A DNA stretch of 64,000 nt from Antribacter gilvus (GTDB taxonomy: Bacteria > Actinomycetota > Actinomycetes > Actinomycetales > Cellulomonadaceae), in the NCBI RefSeq assembly GCF_003946865.1, contig NZ_QXTH01000009.1, positions 124,001 through 188,000 of the forward strand, given 5' to 3'. The translations under genes and the position numbers were made by a program. Numbering within the stretch: position 1 is the first letter of the stretch; every line of letters begins with the position of its first letter. The notes beneath the pieces are model-generated. The model did no database searches. It had not been told where the DNA came from and saw only the letters and a list, made by a program, of their open reading frames with translations. Shown here one piece after another: positions 1-7,804 of the stretch.

Positions 1-290
1 ACCGCGACCTGCATGATCGCGGACTCGAGCCGCGGGACGAGCAGCACCAGGGAGGCGAGCGCGAGGGCGAGCCCGTTGCCCCAGAGGAAGCCGAGCACCG
101 CCTCGTTGACGGTCCCGGAGAAGTTCTTCGTATAGAAGCCCAGGCCGTCCACGCCGAGCTGGCGCAGCACGCCCGGGGGAGTCGGCATGGACTTCCCGTC
201 GAACACCGTGACGGCCAGCAGCCACCACAGCGCGACGATCCCGACGAGTCCCGCCAGCCCGGTGAGCCAGGACCGGAACCGGTCAGGCAT
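1..290 (-). CDS. ABC transporter permease of an NMT1/THI5-type importer (partial, runs off left edge)
   Basis: The ATG at 290 opens a frame that stays open to base 1 and gives about 96 residues. It begins [14 protein letters not shown] and has a first membrane segment ([16 protein letters not shown]). The following [10 protein letters not shown] stretch is typical of the periplasm-facing segment in SsuC/TauC/ThiX-type permeases. The start overlaps the stop of the upstream ATPase by eight bases, so it is translationally coupled and is the third gene of the SBP-ATPase-permease operon. It would form the inner-membrane channel for the substrate bound by the lipoprotein encoded at 1140-2201. The EAA loop lies beyond the window and could not be checked. 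Confidence 0.85.
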   Translation of the reverse strand, partial: MPDRFRSWLTGLAGLVGIVALWWLLAVTVFDGKSMPTPPGVLRQLGVDGLGFYTKNFSGTVNEAVLGFLWGNGLALALASLVLLVPRLESAIMQVA

Positions 291-1134
291 CGCCGGACCC
301 TCCGGAGGAGGCGTCGCCGAACAGCAGCTCCGACGCGTGGTCGTGCAGGGCGTGGAACTCGGGCGTGCGCATCATCTCGGGCGTGCGCGGGCGCGGGAGG
401 TCGACCTCGATGACCTCCTTGATCCGGCCGGGCCGCGGGCTCATGACCGCCACCTGGTCGGAGAGGAAGATGGCCTCGGAGATGCCGTGCGTGACCATGA
501 GGGTGGTGGCCGGCTTCTCGGTCCAGATCCGCAGCAGCTCGAGGTTGAGGCGCTGGCGGGTCATGTCGTCGAGGGCGCCGAACGGCTCGTCGAGCAGCAG
601 GACGGACGGCTTGACCACGAGGGCGCGCGCGATCGACACGCGCTGGCGCATGCCGCCCGACAGCTGACCGGGCTTGGCCTTCTCGAAGCCCTCGAGGCCC
701 ACGAGGCGGATCAGCTCGGTGACCAGCTCGTGGTCCACCGGCTCGCCCGACACCTCGAACGGCAGGCGCACGTTCGACAGGACCGAGCGCCACGGCAGCA
801 GGGCCGAGTCCTGGAACGCGATGCCCAGCTCGTGGTCGCGGCGGAGCTCGAGCGGGGTCTTGCCGTCGACGAGGGCCGTGCCGCTCGTGGGCTTCTCCAG
901 CCCGGCGAGGATGCGGAGGATCGTCGACTTGCCGCAGCCCGACGGGCCGAGCAGCGAGAGGAAGCTGCCCTGGTCGGTGTGTAGCGTGACGTCGTCCAGC
1001 GCGGTGACCGTCCTGCGGCCCATGCCGAACGACTTCGAGAGGTTCGCGATGTGGAGGCCGGTGCCGGCCCCGCCCTGCCCGCTCGGGGCGGGGACAGGGG
1101 CGGGGCCGGTACCGGTGGTGACGTCCTGGGTCAC
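283..1134 (-). CDS. ABC transporter ATP-binding protein, nitrate/sulfonate/pyrimidine (NMT1) type
   Basis: This is the ATP-hydrolysing subunit of the importer, 283 residues. Walker A is GPSGCGKST, the Q-loop is in [11 protein letters not shown], the signature is LSGGMRQR and Walker B is [11 protein letters not shown], followed by the switch histidine in MVTHGISEA. This pattern is characteristic of the SsuB/TauB/ThiZ group. I chose the GTG at 1134, five bases after the substrate-binding gene's stop; the open frame extends further upstream only as antisense of that gene. A GT-P-rich leader precedes the ABC domain. Family and operon place are sure; the transported compound is not. Confidence 0.92.
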   Translation of the reverse strand: MTQDVTTGTGPAPVPAPSGQGGAGTGLHIANLSKSFGMGRRTVTALDDVTLHTDQGSFLSLLGPSGCGKSTILRILAGLEKPTSGTALVDGKTPLELRRDHELGIAFQDSALLPWRSVLSNVRLPFEVSGEPVDHELVTELIRLVGLEGFEKAKPGQLSGGMRQRVSIARALVVKPSVLLLDEPFGALDDMTRQRLNLELLRIWTEKPATTLMVTHGISEAIFLSDQVAVMSPRPGRIKEVIEVDLPRPRTPEMMRTPEFHALHDHASELLFGDASSGGSGDA

Positions 1135-1139
1135 GGGAT

Positions 1140-2201
1140 TCAGTCCTTGAGCTCCGGCTTCTCCTCGAGGAGCTCCTCGAGGAGGGACAGGTCGAACACG
1201 TCCTCGGCGGTCACGTCGATGCCCGCGGCCTCGAACGTGGCGAGGTTCTGCTCCAGCATGTCGTCGCTGATCGTGAAGATGCCGTTCTCGGCCGTCTCCT
1301 CGGTGTTGACCAGCTGCTCGCACTGGATCGTGTTCTGCTGGATCTCCTTCTCGAGCTCCAGCTCGAGGTCCGCACCGTACTCCTCGACGGCCAGCTCGGC
1401 GCCGCCCTCCAGGTCGGCGCAGGCGTCCTTCCAGCCCTTGATCTCGGCCTCGAGGAACGCCTTCACGTAGTCCGGGCGCTCGGCGATGGTCTCGTCGGTG
1501 GCGATGACCGACTCCGCCACGAAGGGCAGGCCGTTGTCGGCGAACAGCAGGTTCGTGACCGGCTTGCCCTGCGACTCCACGATGATCGACTCGTTGGTGA
1601 CGTAGGCCAGGAAGCCGTCAACCTCGCCGTTGACGAGCGGCGACGGGTCGTACTGGACCGGCACGATCGTCACGTCGTCCTCGGTGAGGCCGTTGGCCGC
1701 GAGCAGCGCGGCGAAGAGGAGGCCGTTGCCGCCGTCCTGCACGCCGATCTTCTTGCCCTTGAGGTCGTCGATCGTCTCGATGTTCGCGCCGTCCTTCAGG
1801 GACAGGATCGTGAACGGGTTCTTCTGGAACGTGGTGCCCACGATCTTGATCGGGGCGTCCTCGTTCGCGACGACCTGGGCGACGGTCACGGCGTTCGTGA
1901 GGCCGAAGTCGGCCTCACCCGAGGCGACGAGGTTCTCGGTGGCGCCCGGACCGGCGTTGAAGGTGACCGTGCCGAAGCCCGCGTCGGCGAAGTAGCCCTT
2001 GGAGTCGGCCATGAACTCGCCGGCGAACTCGGCGTTCTTGATCCAGGAGAGCTGGACCGTGACGTCGCCGAGGCCTTCGCTCTCGCCGGCGGTCTCGGGC
2101 TCGCCGGAGCCGCAGGCGGTGAGGGCGAGCGACGCGACGGCCGCCGACGCCACGAGGGTGGTGAGGCGCGCAGCGCGCGTGCGCGGACGGGAAAGCTTCA
2201 T
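1140..2201 (-). CDS. NMT1/THI5-like ABC substrate-binding lipoprotein
   Basis: A 353-residue extracellular solute receptor anchored by a lipobox (LALTACGSG). The mature part has the NMT1 fold: an [12 protein letters not shown] start like that of ThiY/SsuA-type proteins, a [18 protein letters not shown] ligand-site segment, and hinge strands around KKIGVQDGG. Proteins of this family bind pyrimidine precursors, sulfonates, nitrate or related small heterocycles. No TPP riboswitch is visible upstream. Instead there are GlnR-like sites, and the next gene out is a guanine-deaminase-type enzyme, so a nitrogenous heterocycle is a reasonable guess. First gene of the operon; ATG start with a GGAG at a normal distance. 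Confidence 0.9.
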   Translation of the reverse strand: MKLSRPRTRAARLTTLVASAAVASLALTACGSGEPETAGESEGLGDVTVQLSWIKNAEFAGEFMADSKGYFADAGFGTVTFNAGPGATENLVASGEADFGLTNAVTVAQVVANEDAPIKIVGTTFQKNPFTILSLKDGANIETIDDLKGKKIGVQDGGNGLLFAALLAANGLTEDDVTIVPVQYDPSPLVNGEVDGFLAYVTNESIIVESQGKPVTNLLFADNGLPFVAESVIATDETIAERPDYVKAFLEAEIKGWKDACADLEGGAELAVEEYGADLELELEKEIQQNTIQCEQLVNTEETAENGIFTISDDMLEQNLATFEAAGIDVTAEDVFDLSLLEELLEEKPELKD

Positions 2202-2292
2202 CGTGTGGTTCTCCTGTGCTGGTTCTGACGCCGAAACCCCTGTTACAGATTGCGACCCTAAGGACCCTCGATTGCACCGCTCGTGTCGTCGG

Positions 2293-2335
2293 GTTACGCA
2301 GCCGTTAAAGGTACCGGACGCTATGTAATCGTTAT
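2293..2335 (-). promoter_or_regulatory. Two GlnR-like half-site pairs upstream of the NMT1-type importer
   Basis: On the + strand there are two pairs of five-base half-sites, each separated by six bases: GTTAC-n6-GTTAA at 2293-2308 and GCTAT-n6-GTTAT at 2320-2335. They lie 92-134 bases upstream of the lipoprotein start. Read on the coding strand the nearer pair is TTAAC-n6-GTAAC, close to the actinobacterial GlnR pattern gTnAC-n6-GnAAC. The second pair is weaker. The match is by eye; no score was computed. Confidence 0.4.
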
Positions 2336-2396
2336 GTGCGCGTCAGATCGTTCGTGGCGGGCATCACCGGGCGGGAATGCCGTGGAAATCGGTGTT

Positions 2397-2897
2397 TCAG
2401 TAGGGCGTCCTGTCGGGGCGGGCAAGCCAGGCATCGAACGGGCTCTCGCACCCCTCGACGCGGAGGTTCCGGACGGAGGTGGGCCAGGTCGCCCGGTCGC
2501 TGCCGAACAGGTCGTAGAAGGCACGGTCGTCGAAGCCCCCGCGCGCCGCGTCGTCCCGGTCCGCGGCGAAGACTACGCGGTCCACCCGGGACCAGAGCGC
2601 GGCCGCCAGGCAGAGGGGGCAGGGCTCGCACGAGCTGTACAGCATGCTCCCTGCCAGCGAGAACGTCCCCAGCGCCTGGCAGGCCGCGCGGATCGCGACC
2701 ACCTCGGCGTGCGCCGTGGGGTCGAGGTCGTGGGTGACGCGGTTGACGCCCGAGGCGACCACCTCGCCGTCGTGCACCACGATCGCGCCGAACGGGCCGC
2801 CGCCCGCGGCGACGTTCTCCACGGCCAGCTGTACGGCCTGGGCGAGCCAGGCGTCGTCGTCTTTCGAGATGGCGTCCACGGTCCCGAATAGTGCCAC
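2397..2897 (-). CDS. Guanine deaminase-like nucleoside/nucleobase deaminase (CDA fold)
   Basis: About 166 residues with the full zinc deaminase signature: HAE (zinc His and catalytic Glu) in DPTAHAEVVAIR and the PCxxC pair in SSCEPCPLCLAA. The following DDAARGGFDD segment and the C-terminal SPFDAWL resemble Bacillus-type guanine deaminase more than tRNA adenosine deaminase TadA. It would convert guanine to xanthine and ammonia. The GTG at 2897 is my choice; GTG codons at 2879 and 2936 are also possible. It points the same way as the ABC importer 195 bases downstream, which suggests a shared role in purine nitrogen scavenging, but substrate specificity is inferred. Confidence 0.8.
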   Translation of the reverse strand: MALFGTVDAISKDDDAWLAQAVQLAVENVAAGGGPFGAIVVHDGEVVASGVNRVTHDLDPTAHAEVVAIRAACQALGTFSLAGSMLYSSCEPCPLCLAAALWSRVDRVVFAADRDDAARGGFDDRAFYDLFGSDRATWPTSVRNLRVEGCESPFDAWLARPDRTPY

Positions 2898-2936
2898 CTG
2901 ACGGTTTCCGGCGCGTGCCGGAGACGTGTCCGTCAC

Positions 2937-2950
2937 GAAACAATTGTTTC
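2937..2950. promoter_or_regulatory. Perfect 14-bp palindrome, candidate operator
   Basis: GAAACAATTGTTTC is a perfect 14-base palindrome and AT-rich in a GC-rich setting. It lies in the divergent gap between the guanine-deaminase-like gene and the DUF2332 gene, about 40 bases from the proposed start of the deaminase. Position and symmetry suggest a dimeric repressor site; the regulator is unknown. Confidence 0.4.
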
Positions 2951-3006
2951 TGTCTGGAACGCGAGTTGCGGGACGTGCGGAGCTTCTCGCCCTACGCTCG
3001 GTGCCC

Positions 3007-3975
3007 ATGGGCACTTCCGAGACGTACCGGGTCTTCGCCACCGACTGGGCGCGGGGCGCCTCGCCCCGCTACGAGGACTGGTCGCTGGGCGTGGCCGACG
3101 ACGCCGAGCTCGTGGCGCTGCTCGACGAGCTGCCCGCGCCCAAGCGCCAGCCCAACCTGCTGTTCGCGAGCGCCCGCCTGCTGGGCGTGCCGCTGCGGCC
3201 GTGGCACGAGGTGCGGCCCTGGCTCCTGGCACGCTGGCCCGACGTCCGGGCCGAGATGCTGGCCCGTGCCACCCAGACGAACGAGCCGGGCCGCTGTGCC
3301 ACGCTGCTCCCTTTCCTTGCGGCGGTCGAGGGGCCGGTCGCCCTGATCGAGGTGGGCGCGTCGGCGGGGCTGACGCTGTACCCGGACCGGTACTCGTACG
3401 AGTACGTGTCGCCCGACGGCGTGCGGCGGATCGACCCGGCCGACGGGCCGTCGCCGGTGGTGCTGCGCTGCGAGGTGCCGTCGTTCGACGGCCTCCCGTC
3501 CAGCCTGCCCGAGGTCGTCTGGCGTGCGGGCATCGACCTGAACCCGCTGGACGTGACCGACCCCGGCGACCTGGCCTGGCTCGAGGCGCTGATCTGGCCG
3601 GAGCACGAGGACCGCGCCGACCGCCTGCGCCACGCGGCGGCGATCGCCGCGGCCGACCCGCCCCACGTGGTCCGGGACGACCTGAACGACGCCCTGGCCG
3701 CCCTCGTGTCCGAGGCGCCCGAGGGCGCGACGGTGGTGGTGCAGCACTCCGCGGTGCTGGTGTACCTCACGCCCGAGGACCGGGCCTGGTTCGTGGAGCA
3801 GGTGGGGAGCCTCGGCGTGACCTGGCTGAGCAACGAGGACCCCCTCGTGCTGCCCGACGTCGCCGCGCGGCTCCCCGAGGGCGTCGATCCCGCGGGGCGC
3901 TTCCTGCTCGCGCGGGACGGCGTGCCCGTGGGGCTGGCGGAGCCGCACGGGCGGGCGCTGCGACTGCTGGGATAG
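3007..3975 (+). CDS. DUF2332 family protein
   Basis: Encodes 322 residues from the ATG at 3007. The open frame continues upstream into the divergent gap, but the earlier starts lack conservation-like sequence. The protein shows the hallmarks of DUF2332: an N-terminal helical half with PLRPWHEVRPWL, the central GASAGLTLYPDRY segment that resembles a SAM-binding glycine loop, GIDLNPLDV, and ALIWPEHEDRADRLRHA. No function is established for this widespread actinobacterial family; the glycine-rich loop hints at a methyltransferase-like fold. It stands alone, and the hairpin at 3990 may end its transcript. Confidence 0.8.
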   Translation: MGTSETYRVFATDWARGASPRYEDWSLGVADDAELVALLDELPAPKRQPNLLFASARLLGVPLRPWHEVRPWLLARWPDVRAEMLARATQTNEPGRCATLLPFLAAVEGPVALIEVGASAGLTLYPDRYSYEYVSPDGVRRIDPADGPSPVVLRCEVPSFDGLPSSLPEVVWRAGIDLNPLDVTDPGDLAWLEALIWPEHEDRADRLRHAAAIAAADPPHVVRDDLNDALAALVSEAPEGATVVVQHSAVLVYLTPEDRAWFVEQVGSLGVTWLSNEDPLVLPDVAARLPEGVDPAGRFLLARDGVPVGLAEPHGRALRLLG

Positions 3976-3989
3976 CGATCGCCCGGCGG

Positions 3990-4007
3990 GGTAGGGCCTG
4001 CCCTACC
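3990..4007 (+). terminator. Short GC-rich hairpin after the DUF2332 gene
   Basis: GGTAGGGC and GCCCTACC form a perfect eight-base stem with a two-base loop, 15 bases after the DUF2332 stop and about 110 bases before cydA. No T-run follows. It could terminate the upstream transcript or sit in the cydA leader. Confidence 0.4.
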
Positions 4008-4116
4008 GTGCCGGCGGGTGCCTGCCCCACGGGGCTCTCAGGGTTCTCCCTGGTTCCGCCCGGAACCTCGCCGGGACCTGTTCCCGCGGGCCCGGCCGGT
4101 CCCTACCGTCGGCATC

Positions 4117-5412
4117 GTGAGCGCTGTCGACCTCGCCCGCCTGCAGTTCGCGCTGCTGGCCGCGACCCACTTCCTGTTCGTCCTCCTGACCTTGGGGCTC
4201 GGACCGGTCGTCGCCGTGCTCGGGACGCGCTGGGCGGTCACCGGTCGTGAGGTCTTCGAGCGGGCGACGCGGTTCTGGGGCCAGCTCTACCTGGTGAACT
4301 ACGCGCTGGGGATCGCGGCGGGCATCGTGCTCGAGCTGCAGTTCGGGATGCACTTCCCGGGGCTGCTCGACGTGGCCGGGGAGGTCTTCGGCGCACCGCT
4401 GGCCGTGGAGACGATGGTCGCGTTCTTCCTCGAGTCGACCCTGCTGGGGCTGTGGGTGTTCGGCTGGCACCAGCTGCCGCGGTGGCTCCACGCGACCCTG
4501 TTCTGGCTGGTGGTCCTGACCGGCTACGCCTCGGCGTTCACGGTGATGGTGGCCAACGGCTTCCTGAAGAACCCGGTGGGGTACGAGCTCGTCGACGGCG
4601 TCGCGCACATCACCGATACGGCCGCCCTGATCCTGAACCCCGCGGCCCTGGTGTCGTCGCTGCACGTGCTCGGCGCCTGCCTCGTGGCGGGCGGCTTCGT
4701 CCTGGTGGGCGTCAGCGCGTCGCGGCTGCGGCTGCACCCGGCGACGGGTGGCCGCCAGCGGGCGGGCCGGCAGCCCGCCGACGTGGACGAGGACCTGTGG
4801 CGCCGGTCGATGCGCGCCGGGATCGCGACCGGGCTGGTCGGCGCCCTCCTGGCGACGGGGGCCGGGTACGCGCAGTTCACGTACCTCGACATGGACGACG
4901 CCGTCGCGGTGTACCCGGGAGTGGTGGGGACGTCCCTCGCCGTGATGATGGGGTTCGCCAACCTCGTGGTGCTCGGCGGGTGGGTGCTGGCACTGCTGCT
5001 GATCCGGGGCGCGCTCTTCCGGCTCCGGCCGAGGGTGCGGAACGGGCTGTTCCGCACCCTGGCGGTGCTGCTGCCCGCGCCGTTCGTGGTGGGGATCCTC
5101 GGATGGCTCGTGCGTGAGCTGGGCCGCCAGCCGTGGGTCGTGGTGGGCGTGCTGCGCACCGAGGACGTCGTGTCCGACCAGCCCGCCTCCGCCGTGCTCA
5201 CGTCGCTCGTGGTCCTGGTCGGCCTCATGGTCACCCTCGCCGTCCTCGACTGGTGGGTGCTCCGCCGGCTCGCCGCCCGGGGCGCGGAGGGCCTCGTGCT
5301 CGGCGCGCCGCCCGGCCAGGTGCTGCACGACGACGGCGCCGGTCCCGAGGACCTGCTGCGCTTCGGCGCGGCGCCGGAGGGCCTCCGCGCGGCGCCGGAG
5401 GTGGTCCGGTGA
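4117..5412 (+). CDS. cydA: Cytochrome bd quinol oxidase subunit I
   Basis: Membrane oxidase subunit that oxidises quinol and carries the haems of cytochrome bd. The 431-residue protein starts at the GTG at 4117 and reads LARLQFALLAATHFLF, where His18 is the expected high-spin haem ligand. It continues with FWGQLYLVNYALGIAAG, the AVETMVAFFLEST helix with the conserved acidic residues, a SLHVLGA histidine for haem b558, an AVMMG helix likely to hold the axial Met, and the GRQPW signature. It is shorter than most CydA because the quinol-binding loop is small. It overlaps cydB by four bases (GTGA). No cydDC assembly genes follow. Confidence 0.93.
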   Translation: MSAVDLARLQFALLAATHFLFVLLTLGLGPVVAVLGTRWAVTGREVFERATRFWGQLYLVNYALGIAAGIVLELQFGMHFPGLLDVAGEVFGAPLAVETMVAFFLESTLLGLWVFGWHQLPRWLHATLFWLVVLTGYASAFTVMVANGFLKNPVGYELVDGVAHITDTAALILNPAALVSSLHVLGACLVAGGFVLVGVSASRLRLHPATGGRQRAGRQPADVDEDLWRRSMRAGIATGLVGALLATGAGYAQFTYLDMDDAVAVYPGVVGTSLAVMMGFANLVVLGGWVLALLLIRGALFRLRPRVRNGLFRTLAVLLPAPFVVGILGWLVRELGRQPWVVVGVLRTEDVVSDQPASAVLTSLVVLVGLMVTLAVLDWWVLRRLAARGAEGLVLGAPPGQVLHDDGAGPEDLLRFGAAPEGLRAAPEVVR

Positions 5413-6137
5413 CCGCCGCCGTGTGGGGCGTGCTCCTCACCGTCCTGCTCGCCGGGTGGGCTCTGCTCGACGGCGCGGTCCAGGGAACCGGGGCAGCGCT
5501 CGGCAGTGCGCCGACGGGGGCGGAGCGGCGGGTGAGGCTCGCCGCCGTCGGCCCGCTGCTCCTCGCCGGCGAGGTCTGGCTCGTGGCCGCGGCGGGAGTC
5601 CTGGTGGGCGCGTTCCCGCACGCCGAGTCGGCGCTCGCGGCCGCGGGCTACCCGGTCCTCGTGGCGCTCGTCGCCTCGTGGGCCGCGCGCGACGCGGGAC
5701 TCTGGCTGCGGAGCCGCCGTGCCTCCGCGGTCTGGCGGTCGGCCTGGGACCGGGTGATCGTGGTGGCGAGCACCGTGCTCTCTGCGGCCTTCGGCGCGCT
5801 GCTCGGCGTCGTCTGGGGGAGCGTCTGGGCGGCAGCGGGTCTTGCGGTGACGTTCGTGCTGCTCGTCCGCCTGCACGGCGCGGCCGTGGTGGCCCGCCGC
5901 CTGGGCACGACGGCCCGCGCCCCGCTGTGGCTGACCTCCGTGGCCGTGCTGTCTCCGGTGCTCGTCACCGTGGTGGCAGCCTGGCCCGCGCTGATGCACG
6001 GAGCCGTCTCCGTGTCGGCGCTGGCCGCGCTGGGCGGGATCGTTCTCGCCGCCCTGCCCGCGCTCGTCGTGGTCCAGGTCGCGGCCTGGTGGCTGGTCGC
6101 GAGGCCGCTGGGGCGACGGGACGTGGTGTTCTTCTGA
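5409..6137 (+). CDS. cydB: Cytochrome bd oxidase subunit II, unusually short
   Basis: Starts at the GTG that overlaps the cydA stop (GTGA), 242 residues, entirely hydrophobic helices. The N-terminal GWALLDGAVQGTGAAL corresponds to the conserved first helix of CydB, and FVLLVRLHGAAVVARRLG to its mid-protein segment. CydB proteins are usually 330-380 residues with nine helices; this one seems to have about seven, and lacks a recognisable full C-terminal half. It is probably a functional partner for the also-compact CydA, given coupling and an intact frame, but it could be a reduced, divergent oxidase. Identification rests on position plus weak motifs. Confidence 0.8.
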   Translation: MTAAVWGVLLTVLLAGWALLDGAVQGTGAALGSAPTGAERRVRLAAVGPLLLAGEVWLVAAAGVLVGAFPHAESALAAAGYPVLVALVASWAARDAGLWLRSRRASAVWRSAWDRVIVVASTVLSAAFGALLGVVWGSVWAAAGLAVTFVLLVRLHGAAVVARRLGTTARAPLWLTSVAVLSPVLVTVVAAWPALMHGAVSVSALAALGGIVLAALPALVVVQVAAWWLVARPLGRRDVVFF

Positions 6138-6226
6138 GGGGTGGCGCAGTCGTGACTCACCGGGTGAACCGGACATCGGGGCCGGTCAGGGCGCGGGGAG
6201 CGTCGGGGGCTGCCGGTAATATCCAG

Positions 6227-6856
6227 ATGGTGAGCCTCAAGAACCGCATCCTCCTCGTCACGCTCGGTGCGGTGGCGATGGCACTGGCGTCCGAGTTCGC
6301 CGGCCCGCTGCCGCAGTTCCTGGTGAGCCTCCTCGTCCTGGGCGGGTTCCTCTCGTTCCTCACGGCGCTCGTGCTGCCCACCGACCTGCGGAATCCGCCG
6401 GTGCACAGCATGACGATCCTCGACCGCGGCTACATGACGCCGACCGAGCTGCACCGGCTCCTCGGCATCCTGCCCCCGGCGGGCATCGGGACGCTCGAGG
6501 CCCGGGGCGCACAGTGGACCGTCGCCCGGCACGTGTGCCGGTGGCGCGCCGACCACGTGGTCGAGGTGCTGGCCCACCACGAGGTCGACGCCGTACGCGA
6601 CCGCGAGATGCTGTCCGTGCTGCAGTGGGTGGGCGTGAACCTCCTGCCCGCCTTCGCGGGCTTCGCCCTCTGCGTGCCCCTGCTGGCGTTCACGGGCTTC
6701 GGCTCCATCCCGTCGAACTTCCTGCAGGCATTCGCCCTGTTCGTGGTGTGGGCCGCGCTGGCCCTGGTCACCCGCGCGGTCCTGGAGCGCTACGTGATCC
6801 ACCGCGCCGTCTGGGAGCCGGAGCTGACGGAGCACGGCACGTTCGTGGAGCGCTGA
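6227..6856 (+). CDS. Hypothetical four-helix membrane protein
   Basis: The 209-residue product has two adjacent membrane helices near the N-terminus (residues about 8-48) and two more near 145-190. Between them lies a soluble segment of about 90 residues with TPTELHRLLGILPPAG and a His-rich ADHVVEVLAHHEVDAVRDRE stretch. I do not recognise the family. The ATG at 6227 is followed by a basic residue pair and then the first helix, which fits a membrane insertion start. It follows cydB by 90 bases on the same strand but its link to the oxidase is unproven. Confidence 0.6.
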   Translation: MVSLKNRILLVTLGAVAMALASEFAGPLPQFLVSLLVLGGFLSFLTALVLPTDLRNPPVHSMTILDRGYMTPTELHRLLGILPPAGIGTLEARGAQWTVARHVCRWRADHVVEVLAHHEVDAVRDREMLSVLQWVGVNLLPAFAGFALCVPLLAFTGFGSIPSNFLQAFALFVVWAALALVTRAVLERYVIHRAVWEPELTEHGTFVER

Positions 6857-7032
6857 CCCTGTCGTGTCGCTGCCTCAGGACCCGGCCGTAGAAAGGTGCG
6901 GCGTAGGTCCCCTCGCCCCAGGGTGAACAGCGACTGGATCGTGCGCAGGAGGACGTCGTCGAGTCCGATCACGTGGGAGCCAACCGCTCTGACCCACCAA
7001 CCTCGACTCGCGTCTCCTACCGCCCTGTTCCG
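6857..7032. other. Gene-poor stretch at the edge of the low-GC patch
   Basis: No convincing gene here. A minus-strand frame (6972 to 6790) starts IGLDDVLLRTIQSLF and could be the remnant of a lost gene, but it runs into the end of the preceding membrane-protein gene and has no recognisable family. Confidence 0.4.
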
Positions 7033-7212
7033 ATGGCGGGAACGGAGTCCGTCCAGTATGGGTGGGAAAGTACTTCCATCGTCCTGGACGCCGCGGTTCT
7101 TGATCTCGAGGCGCTGACGGATTCGTGCGGACGGATGAAACTAGGCATAGGCACGCTTGAGGACAACTGTCGTTTGTTACGCACCCAATCGGGAGACGGG
7201 GTGGCTCGGTGA
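7033..7212 (+). CDS. Small ORF coupled to the frameshifted gene; possible WXG100-like remnant
   Basis: A 59-residue frame starting MAGTESVQYGWESTS and ending GVAR. Its stop overlaps the GTG of the next gene (GTGA), the usual sign of a coupled pair. The helical DAAVLDLEALTDSCGRM segment and a single central tryptophan recall small WXG100-like export partners, but there is no clear WXG motif. No good ribosome-binding site precedes the ATG, so it may be the tail of a decayed longer gene. It lies in a patch of lower GC than its neighbours. Function unknown. Confidence 0.35.
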   Translation: MAGTESVQYGWESTSIVLDAAVLDLEALTDSCGRMKLGIGTLEDNCRLLRTQSGDGVAR

Positions 7213-7617
7213 CAAGTAGCGCGGCTGGGTTGCGCCGCCTGCTAGAGAGGTATTTTCCGGAGTTTGGTGACGAGATCCGTGAATATGCGCGAGAGAGGTT
7301 GCGCTCCGATCTCGAGGCTGGATTCTCCGCGGAAGAAGCCGGCTTCGTGGGTGTGAACGAGTGGCTCTTCGAGATTGTGCAATGTACCCGTTCTTCCGAA
7401 AATGCGCCCATCGTCATCGCAGGCCAGAGGGTTGACAGAGCGGTTTTCTGCATTTTCCGAGGAGATCCTCGACACGGGAAACGAACATGTGTCGAACGAG
7501 TTCTTGCTCGAGGTCGTCGAGTACCTCGTCGGCGAGCCGGGGGTCTGGGACGAGGTGTCAGAATTTGCGGGCCCCCGGCTCCAGGCGAGCGTACGGAGGG
7601 AGCGATTCGGAGCCTAA
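7209..7617 (+). pseudogene. Frameshifted immunity-like (DUF7674-like) gene
   Basis: Two frames read as one protein. The first, from the GTG at 7209, gives LLERYFPEFGDEIREYARERL and GFVGVNEWLFEIVQ, then turns into an arginine-rich, unlikely sequence. The second, one base over and open from 7375, resumes with [44 protein letters not shown] and ends at 7617. A FPE-start half followed by a short helix and a GPRL tail recalls small DUF7674/immunity-type proteins. The shift must lie between about 7375 and 7440. Either the gene is dead or there is a sequencing error. Base composition is lower in GC than the flanks, suggesting transfer. Confidence 0.5.
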
Positions 7618-7804
7618 AATGACGTTATTCAGCGGCTTGGCGGACGACCGTCCCGGATGGCAACGTCCACGGCTGCTGTGCAGGTCGTCGACAGGCGGCA
7701 CCCGTGACAGGGCTCCTCTCATGTTCGAGGGCCGTCGTCCGGCGGTTGGCGTCGATAGCCGCCGGTCGGGTCACGATGTCGGTGAGGGCTGGGACAATGG
7801 TCCT

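Noticed and set aside
1135-1323. Upstream extension of the NMT1 ATPase frame
   Set aside because: It lies within the receptor gene and reads as Arg/His-rich nonsense; the GTG at 1134 just after the receptor stop is preferred.
2202-2396. TPP riboswitch upstream of the NMT1-type importer
   Set aside because: No CTGAGA...ACCTGAT-type core or matching stems seen, so a thiamine-precursor role is not supported.
4003-6176. Long minus-strand frames opposite cydAB rich in His/Arg/Pro
   Set aside because: Composition is that of antisense of a GC-rich gene; CydA and CydB have family motifs on the + strand.
6790-6972. Minus-strand ORF starting IGLDDVLLRTIQSLF
   Set aside because: The start looks protein-like, but the second half is antisense of the preceding gene and no family is recognised; kept only as a possible remnant.
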